A stretch of DNA of 64,000 bases, taken from positions 18,993,674 to 19,057,673 of the forward strand of contig OX393579.1 in NCBI GenBank assembly GCA_947652605.1, written 5' to 3'. Position 1 is the first letter of the stretch. The number at the start of each line of letters is the position of its first letter. Both the position numbers and the translations under genes were made by a program. The notes beneath the pieces were generated by a model, which was not told the DNA's origin, did no database searches, and saw only the letters and a program-made list of their open reading frames with translations. Source of the stretch: Elmis aenea (taxonomy: Eukaryota; Arthropoda; Insecta; Coleoptera; Elmidae). Shown one piece after another: positions 1 to 11,537 of this stretch.

Positions 1-1
1 A

Positions 2-3000
2 ATACTGGGAGACTTTAACAGCCACAATGTAATATGGGGATCGGACTATACCAACAGCAGAGGAAGAGTTATAGAAAAAATCCTAGATGACGACATAATA
101 CTACTCAATGATGACCGACCCACTTTTCTGCTCGGCGTCAGGCGGGTTCTCAAATATTGACCTATCGATGTGTAATGCGACAGTGGCACCATACCTAACA
201 TGGGAGACACTACAAAACCTATATGGCAGCGACCATTTTCCAATCATGATCACACTTCCTGAAGAATTTACTACTACAAATATCTTAACAAAATGGAATC
301 TGAGAAAAGCCAATTGGGCCCTATACTCTACACTGGCAAAACTAAACAAATCTCACATAGAAGCAAACTCAAATATCGACAAAACCCTAAGAAGCCTTAT
401 AAATACTATAAATAAGGCAGCACACGTTGCTATTGGGATAACAAAAAAAACAACGAGAAAGAAAACCACACCTTGGTGGAATGAGAAATGCCATAAAGCT
501 ACTACGGAACAAAAAAAGGCATTATACAAATATAGACGCAATCAAACAGCGGAAAATCTAATCCAACTCAAGAAATGCAGAGCCATATCTCGTAGAGCTA
601 TCTTAGAGAGTAAAAAGAAATCATGGCAGGACTACACTACAACATTAACCTCTAGTACACCCCCACAACAAGTATGGGAAAAAATTCGTCGAATACAAGG
701 CAGCTGCAAAAGATTACCGCAGATTTCAACTATAATCACGACCAATCAAACCCTCACCAACCCCCAAAGCATAGCAGACGCCATGGCAGATACCTTTGCA
801 TACAACTCCAGCGATGCAAACTACACAGAAAAATTCCTGAAATATAAACATGAACAAGAAGAACAAACAATAATAATTACAGACACAGATATTGAAATCA
901 ATAAACCGTTTAATATCCTAGAACTAGAATATGCCATTAAAGAAATGAAAGAAAATAAATCTGCAGGACCAGACGGTATACCAACAGAACTAATAAACCA
1001 CCTACCCCAGGAAACACTCAAATATATACTCGCAATGTTTAACTTAATTTGGATAAAAGGCGTTTACCCTATGGCATGGAAAGAAGTGATTACAGTACCA
1101 ATACTTAAACCCAACAAGGACAAAACAAACCCAAATAACTACCGCCCCATAGCCATGTCGAATGTGCTTAGTAAACTTCTCCAAAAAATAGTAACAAAGC
1201 GGCTAATGTGGTATCTGGAACATCAAAACATCCTTTCAGACACTCAAGCTGGTTTTCGAAAATCCAGATCCACTATGGACCATCTTGTAACCCTAGAAGG
1301 GGAAATACAAAGCAGCTTCAAAGAGAAAGAGCATCTAATAGCTGTGTTCTTCGACCTACAAAAAGCATATGATATGACATGGAAGCACCAAATACTAACA
1401 ACAATGAAAGATATTAAACTGGACGGCCACATACTAAAATATACTAAAAACTTTCTCTACGGCAGGAAATTCAAAATTAAAGTAAACAATTGCCTATCAA
1501 AAGAACTTCCCCAACAAAACGGCATTCCCCAAGGGGAAATCCTAACTGTTACCCTATTCCTTTTAGCCATTAACAAACTACCATCCCACACCACCAACCA
1601 AACCAAATCATGCCTATTCGCGGATGATTTCGTAATATACTGCAGAAACAAAAACATGAACGCTGTAAAACAAAAAATCCAACAAACCTTAAATAATCTG
1701 ACGGAATGGAGTAACGTAACAGGTTTTCAATTCTCCGAAACAAAAACAAAAGCAATGCATTTTTACCGTACACCCCTAAATACATACAACCCCATACTCT
1801 TATTAAACGATTCGCCAATAGACTTTGTCAACGAAATTAAGTTTCTTGGTATGGTAATTGACAAAAAAATGACATGGAGACCACATATACAACAGCTAAA
1901 AAAGGATTGCCAACAACGTCTAAATATATTAAAAATGTTAGGACATCAGACATGGGGAGCAGACAGCGAAACAATCATTAAAATATACCAAGCCCTCATA
2001 AGATCAAAAATAGACTACGGTAGTATAATCTACAGCACTGCAAAGAAGTCCATTATCAAAATAATTGAACCAACGCAAAACACCGCGCTAAGAATAGCTA
2101 CTGGGGCCTTTCGAACCAGCCCCATAGACAGCCTGCTAGCTGAGTCTGGTCAACTACCGTTAAAATATAGAAGATCCCAACTTTTACTTAAATATGTGAC
2201 AAATGTAGCCAAAAATCCAAACAACAATGCCTATCCCAATATATTCCAAAATACCCCTACCTACGCCCCACAAAACTCAACCCCACTACAAAAGAAAATC
2301 TGCAATGACCTAGATAAACTAAACATACAATTACCACCACAAATTGAACAGAACTACACGTACAACATTCCACCATGGACAATAAGAAAACCCAAAATAA
2401 ATTTGAAACTAGCTTATCTAAATAGAGAAAATACCCATCCAACCATATACATCCACGAGTTCAATAAATTAATAACACAGTACCAAAACTTTACAAAAAT
2501 ATATACGGATGGCTCAAAAATAAATAAAAACACAGGAGCAGCCATAATATTCGACAAAACCAGCTACACATATCACCTACCACCTCTAACAAGTAATAAC
2601 ACAGCCGAAAGCTTTGCCATCCTAAAAGCAACGGAGAAAATAAAAGAAAGAGGCGGCACAAAGTACATCATCCTAACGGACTCTCTAAACACGATCAAAA
2701 ACATACAGACAATATACACAAGCAGCAGAATCATTCAAAAGACCCAGGAGAATATCCATCAAATTTTAAACTCCAACATCGATATAACTATCATGTGGGT
2801 CCCTGCCCATATGGGAATCATAGGAAATGAACAAGCAGACCAAGAGGCTAAAAAAGCAACAACAAAAGAAGATATAGAAAACATCCCCATACCAGCTTCA
2901 GACATAACATCAATCATCAAAATCAAAACCAAGCTCTCGTGGAATACGGACTGGTATAACACTGAAAACAACAAACTAAGAGAAATAAAAGAAAATACCG

Positions 3001-3296
3001 AAAAGAGAATAAAATACTTCAACCGAAAAGACGAAACAATAATCACTCGACTAAGAATAGGACATACAAGGCTAACACATACACATCTACTAAATGTAAC
3101 GAACCCGGACCTTCGCGAAAACTGCGCGCTTCCCCTTACAGTCATACATATCCTGATGGACTGCCCAAAGTACGAGGATGAAAGGAAAATACAGCTAATA
3201 GCGGGTACCTTTGGATCAGCTTTAAAGGACACAAAGGAGAACCTAAAGACAACAATCGATTTTTTAAAACAAATAAAAATGTATAACAAGATCTAA
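2..3296 (+). pseudogene. LINE ORF2 polyprotein (endonuclease / reverse transcriptase / RNase H), one frameshift
   Basis: The endonuclease part opens in the frame of base 2 with GDFNSHN and DDRPTF. It then needs a shift near bases 126-129 to continue as CSASGGFSNIDL and GSDHFPI in the frame that stays open from 108 to the TAA at 3294-3296. In that 1062-residue frame RT motifs follow in order: NNYRPIA (about residue 343), FFDLQKAYD (about 412), GIPQGE (about 465) and the catalytic FADD (about 503). RNase H follows: YTDGS (about 798), NTAES, LTDS and NEQAD (about 905), so the four acidic residues are kept. The C-terminal segment ENCALPLTVIHILMDCP resembles the Cys/His cluster closing many LINE ORFs. 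The protein would nick DNA and reverse-transcribe its own RNA. The ATG at 108 is not a natural start. Apart from the single-base shift the frame is undamaged, implying a recent copy or a base-calling error. Confidence 0.93.
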
Positions 3297-3337
3297 TATA
3301 GGCAACTGACACTAATAACCTGAGCTGTTGAAGTGTC

Positions 3338-3370
3338 AATAAACCACAAATTTAAAAAAAAAAAAAAAAA
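3338..3370 (+). other. Polyadenylation signal and poly(A) tail of the LINE
   Basis: AATAAA at 3338-3343 is followed by 17 adenines at 3354-3370, marking the retrotransposed 3' end. It lies about 40 bases after the ORF2 stop, so the 3' UTR is very short. Confidence 0.85.
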
Positions 3371-3926
3371 GTAAAACTAACTAGAATCTAATTATTTTTA
3401 ATTGCTAAACTATCGTTTTTCTATAAAGCAGTGCTTCTCAAACTATGAAATGGAGCACACGTTTGTTATATTCTGCTAAGTAATGTTTTACTAAAAATAA
3501 GAAATTATACTTTTTGTCCTGTCAACGTTTTGAAAAATAAAGCAATGGTTAAAACACACCATTTTAACTCTGATTTAAAATAATGCCATCTTATTTATAG
3601 CAAAAGACATAATTATGGGTTTTTGTAGCTAAAAAGCTCCGTCCTAGTAGTGAGGTTTGTCCAAGCAGAGCATTTTATGTTAATTCAAGTACTGATACAT
3701 GAACTGGTTTATGCACATGCGTTAACTATGGACTAATAAATGTATTAGCCGCTGACAAACCGCTCAAACAATATGCCTTAACTGTAAATAACATTTGTGC
3801 TATCGGGTTCATAGAAATGTAAGCATCGCAAGTGTAAGAAAGCAGTACTGACATAGCATAGGGAGAAAAATGCATAGCTACTAGAAACTAGATGCCACGT
3901 CAATTGTGAACAGCGCATACGTGTAA
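3371..3926. other. No gene seen; possible hAT-like terminus near 3431
   Basis: AT-rich sequence with no coding frame. The phrase CAGTGCTTCTCAAACTATG near 3431 resembles the left end of hAT non-autonomous elements, but no matching right end with an 8-bp duplication was found. Confidence 0.4.
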
Positions 3927-4135
3927 AAATCTAGCGATAGTTTTTGCCTTCGCTCATGTACTTGTACACTGTTTTACCGTCCACAAACTAGTTCATGAAT
4001 TTATTTGATAACTGCTGGAACAGACTAACCGTTCGATGAACTATCAGAAACTGCTGAGACGTGATATCGATATTGCGCATTGCTGATCGTTAATCGGATT
4101 GTACATAGCCTTGATGGAACAAACCTATTATGTAC
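3927..4135 (-). repeat. Dispersed repeat R, copy 1 (inverted to 23640-23830)
   Basis: This segment aligns, reverse-complemented, with 23640-23830 over about 190 bases with few gaps. Shared phrases are GATAGTTTTTGCC, TTTACCGTCCA and GATAACTGCTGGAAC. I see no coding potential. It shows that the two sites share an interspersed repeat I cannot classify. Confidence 0.75.
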
Positions 4136-4151
4136 GCCTACAACCATCGCG

Positions 4152-4262
4152 TAACACTTTCGCTGCCTACTCCGAGCTAACATCATGCGACTGTTGCATC
4201 CAGCGTACAGGATCGTTCACGTCTTTGGACACCTATGAGAAAAACAGGCAGCGAAAGTGTTA
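4152..4262. repeat. Perfect 17-bp inverted repeat
   Basis: TAACACTTTCGCTGCCT at 4152-4168 is repeated exactly in inverse at 4246-4262, separated by 77 bases. These could be short TIRs of a small element or a cruciform; no target-site duplication is evident. Confidence 0.7.
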
Positions 4263-4940
4263 GTGTAAATTTTAAAAAAATACCCTTTATTTCAGATCCA
4301 GAGTTTTTATTTCTTAAAAAAAGGTGGGTATTCGGTTGATTTTTAATTTTCTAAAATTGTGTAAAACTTCGCGAATTAATATTTTAAACGTTAAATAGGC
4401 TTAAATATACGTATTCAAAAAAGAGGGTGATTGTACGGCGTATACTTACGTACCTGCAAAAAAAGAACCCTGCAGATATCCATATTCACATTAACGATGT
4501 TTTTTAAGATCCGTTTAGTGTTTTTCAAGTTATCAGACAACAGACCTACAAACAGTTTTAAAAAAATCTGAGAATGTTGGAGGAATTGGTATCTCAAACC
4601 AAAATCACAGTAGGTACAGGGATTTCTAACAATAAATACAATTATGTGAAACATTCGTCACAATTTTATTTATATGAATTGATTAACTCTCAAATAACTT
4701 TACTGTAAAAATAACATAGTTTTCTTGGCATTACTACTGTATATCCCTTGAACATTAAAGGTTTTTTTTTGACATTTTCAACAACTGCGATGCGATTTGA
4801 AAATATTTATTATTTCTATTTGTGACAACAGATACAGCTAATACTATTGTAATTTATTGCATACATTTACAAGTGAAGGAAATGCTAGATTTTAGTTAAA
4901 GGTTAGTAAAAATAAAGATTATAAGTTGATTTTTCCCTAC
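4263..4940. other. No feature recognised
   Basis: AT-rich, no coding frame with recognisable motifs and no clear repeat. Confidence 0.6.
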
Positions 4941-5000
4941 CAAGCTCGCGAACTCCATGAATACTTTCCACGGACCCGTTGGGGATCCGTGGACCCCTGG
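4941..5000. mobile_element. GC-rich hAT-like terminal remnant, interrupted by the next element
   Basis: A locally GC-rich stretch with GGACCCGTTGGGGATCC and GTGGACCCCTGGCTAAGAAC resembles the subterminal part of hAT elements. The 5009-6114 element inserted right next to it, and the sequence resumes after 6122. Confidence 0.4.
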
Positions 5001-5377
5001 CTAAGAACTAGGGATTCTGTCCCGGGAATTTCCCGAGACGTAAGTTCCGGGAATTCCCGGGACTTTCTTAGCCTCGAGTCCCGGGACATTTAGTTCAAGA
5101 CTCGAGACGAGACTTAATGTTACAGAACACTGAAATTAATGTTTTATACTTCTTATTTTTAAACAAATTTTACTGCCATGAGTTTAGCAAAAATATTTTG
5201 TTTCATAATTTTTTATGTTTATAGTTTATACTAACAATCAGTATTTACTTAACTTTATTTAAATTTTTTGCCTGCCATATTTAATTGTTTATGTTTATTT
5301 CTTGTCTGCTTTAAAGCTAAAGGATAATTGTTTTATTAGTAAAAATATATTTTAATTATGCTTGTTATGTTTTAAAG

Positions 5378-5603
5378 TTTAATGAAATTTTATTCTTGAG
5401 GCTTTCGCGGCCGTTATCCATAATACAATCTTGGTTTCCGGGTTTGGAACCGCGTCTTTTATATTTAGAAGTAGTTGACGTTTCGACCATTGTGTCTTGG
5501 TCTTTTTCAAAACGACCAAGACACAATGGTCGAAACGTCAACTACTTCTAAATATAGAAGACGCGGTTCCAAACCCGGAAACCAAGATTGTTTAATGAAA
5601 TTT
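5378..5603. mobile_element. Penelope-like inverted dimer with 13-bp TSD
   Basis: A 200-bp insertion (5391-5590) consists of two copies of one unit head to head, flanked by the exact 13-bp duplication TTTAATGAAATTT (5378-5390 and 5591-5603). The left arm carries an extra tract ending GGCCGTTATCC that the right arm lacks, so the right arm is truncated. The unit ends with AACCCGGAAACCAAGATTG and contains a hammerhead-like core. The same unit and geometry recur at 60692-60916. Assignment to Penelope-like elements is inferred from the hammerhead core and the variable-length TSD; no RT is present. Confidence 0.7.
5474..5513 (-). ncRNA. Degenerate hammerhead-like ribozyme motif
   Basis: On the minus strand the motif reads stem I GUU, core UUGAAAA (consensus CUGANGA, two changes), stem II GACC/GGUC, GAAAC, GUC, then stem I partner AAC. 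Penelope-like elements are known to encode minimal hammerheads of this layout. The two core substitutions make activity doubtful. The right arm lacks the first half of the core because of the junction. Confidence 0.4.
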
Positions 5604-6122
5604 GTTAAGATTATTTAAAATGGGCTTTTACTTGGAAATAAATACTTTATTTACTGTAGAATGTAGACTTAATTAAAAATTATAACACTACTCCTACTAC
5701 TATACTTTATTAGTTTATTTATAAAATAAATGCTTCAAAAACAAAATCCGCGAATATGGTTTAATTTAAAAAAAAATAATCTGTCAACTGTCAACTGTCA
5801 CGACCGATTCACGATCACGATACGTGCAAAGAAGCAATTTTAAATATGTAGCGGGTGCTTTCAGAAACAATGTCACTGTCAAGAAAACTTATTTTTTACA
5901 GTGAAAATAGCCGATGAATTTTGAGTACATGAATACATCATCATTTTTCTTGCACCTTAGAAAATCTTCCGTCATTTTTGACGGGTAATACCACCATTTT
6001 CTAGTATGTAAATAAAATTCGCAAAAGTCTCGAAGTCCCGGGAATTCCCGGGACTTTGATAAAAAAAGTCTCGAGTCCCGGGACTTTAAAAATTGTCGAG
6101 ACTCAGAATCCCTACTAAGAAC

Positions 6123-6454
6123 CCCTCCGTTAGAGTGTGTTTTTAACTATGAAATTATTAGGACACTTGGTTAGGATGATTTTAAAAATCGGATCCAAAA
6201 TTGTATATTGTTGAATACAGTGCACACATTTTTTTAAAATCACATTTGATGTATAAAACATTTTTTATTGTCAGCTACAATAAAAAACAATGAAAGTGCG
6301 TCAAAAGCAAATGTCGCAAACATATTGTTTTTGTTTATTTCATAGCCGTCAATTGTAAAATATTTTATGTTTGTACATCAAATATTGCTATTTTGTTTAC
6401 ATCGTTGCAAAATTTATTAAAATGCAATTCTATGACGTTAAAATCAAATATGTC
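6123..6454. other. No feature recognised
   Basis: AT-rich flank between the hAT duplication and the truncated fold-back element; nothing recognisable. Confidence 0.6.
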
Positions 6455-7437
6455 TTCTATACAAAATAACCAACAGATTTTTATGCTTAATTTAAAAACA
6501 AAACTTAAATATTTTTAGCGACCTTGAATTCCGAAAGATGGAGTAAAGTTTTTTCAATAGAAACCCTAGTTGGCCATGACTATATACGAAACAGCGTTTT
6601 TTAAGCTTTTCAAAATATATAATTTTATATTTGTGTTACAAAAAATAACCAACATATGGCTAATTTAGTGATTTTTATTTGATCAAAATTTGCCATGATT
6701 TCGTAAACAAGTGAGGTTTGCAGTTAATAAACAAGTAAACGTCATATCCAAACAAAATTTTAAACTTTTAAGCAAATCCGTGTGTTCTTTTGTATTTTAT
6801 ACTGTTCATTGTGGTATTGTTAACATGGCTAAATTTGAACACTTTGAAAAGTTTTATATGCTAGAAATTTACATAGTAAGTGCTAAAAACGTAGTGGCTG
6901 CTGCAGAATTTGCTTGGAAATAACACTTAGTTCCTTTTAAATTGCAAACATCACCTGTTTACGAAACCATGGCAAACTTTGATAGGAACCTTTTCACAAA
7001 ATTAACCATATCTCGTTTATTTTTTGCAACACATACCTATGTTATGTATATTAAAGTATAGAGTATAATTTTGAAACGCTAAGAAAACGTTCTTTGATAT
7101 AGTCATGGCCAACTAGGGTTTCCATTTAAAAAACTATGAGTTTACTTTATATCTAAAAAATGAAGAAGCTAAAAAAATTAAGTTTCGTTTTTCAATTAAA
7201 TATAAAAAAAAACTGTATAAAAAACCTGTATAACATTTAGTTCTACTTTAATAAATAAACAAGTTAAAGTAAATTTTCAAAAATGATGAAATTTCATTTT
7301 TCGTCTATAGTGCCAAAATGAAAAGCGGTATAAAAAATCTGATTACACAGGCGTTCTTATCTCAAAAAATAGCCCAAGAGCCCAATATCGGATTTTCGCT
7401 TATTATTTTGGTAACCATTCGAGTTTGGTCCACCCTG
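6455..7437. mobile_element. Fold-back (long-TIR) element family F1, left end missing
   Basis: This matches the complete copy at 15166-16334 over most of its length, but its left terminus is absent. The right terminus TTTGGTCCACCCTG at 7424-7437 is followed by TA. The two halves are inverse: AAACCCTAGTTGGCCATGA near 6563 and its complement near 7104. The centre keeps a short frame at 6825-6923 encoding MAKFEHFEKF, matching the N-terminal relic in the complete copy. Confidence 0.8.
6825..6923 (+). pseudogene. Transposase N-terminus relic in F1 fold-back element
   Basis: A short reading frame (MAKFEHFEKF, then NVVAAAEFAWK) resembles the insect transposase-type helix-turn-helix opening 'F..FEK..ML..Y....NV..AA..', seen in many Tc1/mariner-like proteins. 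The copy at 15720-15812 preserves the same frame. I infer it is the remaining 5' end of a transposase gene; the rest is deleted. Confidence 0.45.
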
Positions 7438-7439
7438 TA

Positions 7440-8332
7440 CATAATCTATGTCTCTACATCGAATTTATAAAAATTTTATTACCGTAATTCTTTGAAATTT
7501 AATTTAAAATACAAATCCTACATCTCTTGTTGAAAAACCCTTTATAACATTTTCTATTTTTTTTTTAAGCTAAAGAAACAATAAAATGAATGTTGCTTAA
7601 CAGTATTAACAACAGATCTGCATCGTTTTCATTACTTTGTAAAGGTAAAACCATATCAACAATGAAACGTTTATGCTCGATCCATTCTAGACGTTACACA
7701 CGTGCTCGCTCGATTACTAAATAACAATGTAGTTGTAATCTATTTTATTAGCTCATAGCAATTAAATTAAATTAACTTTCACTACAATTAAAACTGTATC
7801 AGTTCTTTTGATATATCGTAATTAAATTTACAACATCTTGTTCAATAATAAACTTACTGTATTTTTATAATCGACGTCATATTCAATAACTGTTTAGTAC
7901 ACGGATCATGAACTTTGTTACAAAAAAAAAACATCATAAAGTTGAACTTTAATAACATATTAGTCTTAACTAAGCTGTAATTGAACATGTAAATTAATCG
8001 CCGGTATCGTTTTTGTTGTTAATAAAAAACGACGAAGGTTAACATTTCCTTTGAAGTAAAATTGCTATTAGGAACACATAAGGTATAGGAAAGTATGTGT
8101 TATGTTACAATATTGTAAAGTATTTATTAAATTAAGGTCAAGTTCTCCGTGAGATTTTAAGTTATTTATTGGCTTGTTTATAAATCTGCTTAATTGGTAC
8201 ACCTATAAGTGGAAAATATGTTAGGCTACCTTAAAAAATTATAATATTCGTTCGTTTAATTATTTTAGGTTTAAATTGTATATTTGTTGCTTAAATGTTT
8301 ATCTAAATAATTGTAAACGTATAAAATAATAA
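7440..8332. other. No feature recognised
   Basis: About 890 bases of AT-rich sequence without coding motifs or a repeat I could pair inside the window. Confidence 0.55.
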
Positions 8333-9182
8333 TACAGGGTGGCACAGGGAAACGGTAAATTTTGAAGTTACTCTCACAAAGGTAAGAAAAGTGAATTTAA
8401 AAGTTTTGTTGTTGAAAACAAAAAGTAAATTACATGCCATTAAGTGTTCTAACAAAAAAAAAAAAACAATTTCTAAAATCAATGTCCATTCAAACGTATG
8501 CAATCCTGGAAGCGAACGTCAATTGCACGAACGACCATTACACGGCCAAAAGGTTTCAGTTTGGTGTGCTGTTTCAACACGAGGCGTGATTGGCCCTTAC
8601 TTCTTTGAGGATGAGAGAGGGAATGCAAGGACAGTAACGTCTGAACGATATGTTGATATGCTCAACACTTTTGTTGCAGAATAGCTTTAAAACTTTCCCG
8701 ATCTTCATAATGCTTGGTTTCAGCAAGATGGAGCCACGGCTCATACGGCCAGAGCGTCAATGACGGCTGTTCGACACTTTGGTAACCACGTAATTTCACA
8801 TTTTGGCGACATTCATTGGCCCCCAAGGTCACCAGATTTGTCTGTGCGATTTTTTCCTGTGGGGCCACCTCAAAAGCAAAGTGTACACCACACGCTCAAC
8901 GACAATCCTTGAGTTGAAAACGAGGATTCGAGAAGAAATCGCTTCAATTCCCATGGAAGTGTTTCAAAGTGCCATGCAAAATCTCAGCGTTCGCTTCCAG
9001 GATTGCATACGTTTGAATTACCAACATCTTGTGGACATTTTTTTAGAAATTGATTTTTTTTGTTAGAACACTTAATGGCATGTAATTTACTTTTTGTTTT
9101 CAACAACAAAACTTTTAAATTCATTTTTCTTACATTTGTGAGAGTAACTTCAAAATTTCCCGTTTCCCTGTGCCACCCTGTA
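8333..9182 (+). mobile_element. Tc1/mariner-like deletion derivative, TIR about 150 bp, TA TSD
   Basis: The element is 8335-9180, bounded by CAGGGTGGCACAGGGAAACG and its near-perfect inverse, with TA on both sides. The inverted ends match for roughly 150 bp, unusually long for mariner relatives. The interior holds only the C-terminal half of a transposase, so the 5' half was lost. It is non-autonomous. Confidence 0.88.
8515..9066 (+). pseudogene. Tc1/mariner-superfamily transposase C-terminal fragment
   Basis: The first piece (8515-8684) contains QKVSVWCAVSTRGVIGPYFF. After a stop at 8682-8684, the same frame resumes with FQQDGATAHTARASMTAV, which includes the second catalytic Asp. WPPRSPDLS follows, and a lost base near 8840 moves the rest to another frame reading CDFFLWGHLKSKVY. 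The end reads AMQNLSVRFQDCIRLN. The family is a DDE/D integrase fold that cuts and pastes at TA. The first Asp and the helix-turn-helix are missing. Confidence 0.85.
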
Positions 9183-9313
9183 TAAGGAGTGATTACAACG
9201 AACGCATAAATATTATTGTTTATAATGTACGAGGTATTTGCATAACAATTAAAAATAGGAGATTGTGCTAAAAAGTGATGCCTAACAAAATGATTGTATT
9301 TATCGTCATTCAT

Positions 9314-10190
9314 CATCATTGAGCCGTATAATCCTAAGGATTATGGCTAACGCCGAGGCGTTGTTGTAGATCCATTTAATGAGGTGGATCAGTCCTCTCC
9401 TCTAATTTTCAAGCTCATTAGTTCTGGCTGCCTCCGTTATTTTCTTCCATTCTTTCCTGTCTTTGCATTTAAATTTCCATTCCCTTATTCCCAGTGCCTT
9501 TGCATCTTCCTCCAGGGCGTCTCTCCATCTTTTCCTTGGTCTACCCTTGTTTCTGGGCCAAATAGGAATCCATTCTGTTACCCTCCTGAGCATTGCGGTT
9601 GGTTTCCTTCGCATGATTTGTCCTGCCCATCGTAGTCGCTGTACTTTGATGTGTCGAGTGATGTTTTCTCCTCCGAGTTCCTCCTCTATTTCTTTGTTCC
9701 TTCTCAGTCTTACTTCTCCATCTCTTGTTACGTTAGGACCTAGTATTGCTCTCATTATTTTCCTCTCCACTATTTTTAATTCTTCCTCCTCTTTCTTATT
9801 TATTGCTACTGTTTCCATGGCATATGTTATGACGGGTCTTATCAGGGTTTTGTAAATTTTTATTTTTGTTGTTTTGCTTATTGTTTTGCTCTTTAGTAGG
9901 GTTTTGTTTCTGCCGTATGCTTGATTTCCCTTCAGAATTCTCTCCTTCGCTCTGTTCTTTCCAGCTTGTCCCACTGTCACGCCTAAGTAGTTGAAAGTAT
10001 TAACTTCTTCGAAGGTGTATTCTTTTGTTTGTAGATCGTTCTGTAAGTGCATATTTTCTTTTCCTATCTTCATATATTTTGTTTTTTCTTCATTTATTTC
10101 CAGAACCAGTTTTTTTGCTTCTTTGTCTAGTTGATCTATCGCTCTTATTAGGTCTTCTCTTCTATTCGCTATAATTGCTATATCGTGAAT
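9314..10190 (-). mobile_element. RTE-clade-like LINE, 5'-truncated
   Basis: The minus strand begins inside the RT just after the YADD-type site (DIAIIANRREDLIRAI, EINEEKTKYM), runs through the RT thumb and C-terminal region, and ends with a short run of ATGATGA-type repeats near 9310-9325. A simple-repeat tail rather than poly(A) and severe 5' truncation fit RTE/BovB-like elements. Confidence 0.8.
9402..10190 (-). pseudogene. LINE reverse transcriptase C-terminal fragment (RTE-like)
   Basis: An uninterrupted frame reads, in order, NEEKTKYMKIGKENM, FNYLGVTVGQAGKN, KIKIYKTLIRPVITYAMET, IVERKIMRAILGPN, LRWAGQIMRR, GRPRKRWRDALEEDAKALG and DRKEWKKITEAAR. These are the standard landmarks of the RTE-type protein after the catalytic palm. 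The catalytic Asp pair is upstream of the break, so the fragment is inactive. The frame has no internal stops for 223 residues after the first Met (10073), which suggests a fairly young copy. Confidence 0.85.
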
Positions 10191-10709
10191 TGGTTAAATC
10201 ATAAAATAAAAATCCTGTATTAAGTCAATAAAAAATTAAAAATTGACTATCTGATCTGGAAAACTAAGCAGGCTGGGTTAATTTTATTAATGCATTGTGA
10301 TTAACTTTTTTGTCCAACCTGCGAATTTCTCATGTAAACCCCTTACCGCATGACTTTTAAATTTTCAAATAAAAACTTATGAATGTGTTTGAATACTCTT
10401 GATTTTCCATTTTCATGAACACTACAGACAAACGCTATGAAAGTGGTTGACAGTTATTATTATTGGCTTTTGTTGTCATTTCCAAGGCCTACTATTTAAA
10501 AATGTTGCAATTTCTCTCATCTTTATCTAAAATTCTTAATAACTCGAAAATTATTGCAGATAGGTATCTATAGGAAACGCTAATACAGATTGATGCAGAA
10601 TTTAATTTTGCATTATAAAATGAAAAAAAAATTGCAATGTATTTGAAATAAACGAGTTTTACTGGTCTGATGTTGTATTAAAAGGAAATTAAATTTTGGA
10701 CACCCTGTA
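10191..10709. mobile_element. Unclassified AT-rich segment ending in a CAGGGTG-type terminus
   Basis: The only signal is the right-hand terminus GGACACCCTG (10698-10707) followed by TA. It resembles the other CAGGGTG mariner-like termini. No left partner was found, so this is probably a solo or truncated end. Confidence 0.4.
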
Positions 10710-11537
10710 AGTAATGCTTCGATTGGAAAAATTCCAGGATGAACTCCAAGGTTTCTTCTATGCTTAGTCTAAATTTGAGGGTTTTCTCTTTAAAAATGGC
10801 GGCGGTAGATAATATTAAGCATCACAATGAAAATCAAAAAATTTTCAAAGAAGTCCAAAAATCTAAAAACGACTGCACTTAGGTATACGGAATGCTATTA
10901 AAACTCCCTCTAATATAATGTGTTTAATCCAAAAATACAATAAAAAATAGATCATTGTATTTGAAATAAGAAAGTAGAATTCAACTTCCGGTATATCCGG
11001 AAGTGTCGCCATCTTGAAAATATTTTCATTAAACAGATCAGATGCTATTATGGTCATAACCAAAATTTCAGATCAAAACCCTTTTTCATTCTCCATTTCT
11101 TTTCAAGTTCCTGTCTCAATCAATCACCCTCTATGATTATTTTAATTTCGCACTTGTCTTAATGTCACCGCCTAAAGAGTGACGGGATAGACTAGCAAGG
11201 GTCGAAATAAAACAATAAAAGTAAGTAATTGTTTTTTTCATGGCAACGTTGATTTTTATCTTAAGATTATTTCGCTTTTTTTAAATAGGCAAATAAGTGA
11301 TTAACATATTTTCAACACCAATTTTTTAAAGGAAAAACACAATATCTAGAAAAAAATATTATTAGAAATTTATTTTTGTTCCAAATCGCAGGTTTTCCAT
11401 TAAAAAATATTAAATAATAACGCTTTTTAAAGGACTGAATGTCAAAACTTTGAGCACCTCTTGCAGATACAGCAAGCATGGTACAAGATTTTTGTATTAA
11501 GATTTTCGACTTAGAATTTTACGAAGAAAATTGCCAT
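10710..11537. other. No feature recognised
   Basis: AT-rich, no recognisable frame. A short phrase ACTTCCGGTATATCCGGAAGT near 10984 is a local palindrome. Confidence 0.5.

Larger units (their letters stand above)
1..3370 (+). mobile_element. I-clade-like non-LTR retrotransposon (LINE), 5' end outside window
   Basis: This is the 3' portion of a LINE running off the left edge. It holds the end of an apurinic-type endonuclease, a complete reverse transcriptase, an RNase H domain and a short 3' UTR ending in a 17-A tail. The endonuclease-RT-RNase H order in one ORF is characteristic of the I group; jockey elements usually lack RNase H. ORF1 and the 5' UTR lie outside the window, so the target-site duplication cannot be tested. 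I am sure it is a LINE and moderately sure of the clade. Confidence 0.93.
5001..6122. mobile_element. hAT-type non-autonomous element with 8-bp TSD
   Basis: The element occupies 5009-6114 (1106 bp). Its ends are inverted: TAGGGATTCTG at the left and CAGAATCCCTA at the right. It is flanked by an exact 8-bp duplication, CTAAGAAC (5001-5008 and 6115-6122), diagnostic of hAT. Subterminal blocks repeat the palindromic phrase CCCGGGAATTCCCGGG and TCTCGAGTCCCGGGAC on both sides. No transposase frame is present, so it depended on a partner in trans. A Penelope-like inverted dimer sits inside it at 5391-5590. Confidence 0.92.

Noticed and set aside
2759..3289. 176-residue minus ORF
   Set aside because: Antisense shadow of the LINE RNase H and C-terminal region.
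4152..4262. 17-bp inverted repeat as a transcription terminator
   Set aside because: Loop of 77 bases and eukaryotic context; more likely TIRs or a chance hairpin.
3431..5000. One hAT element from the 3431 terminus to the GC-rich block at 4941-5000
   Set aside because: The two ends do not mirror each other and no 8-bp duplication was found.
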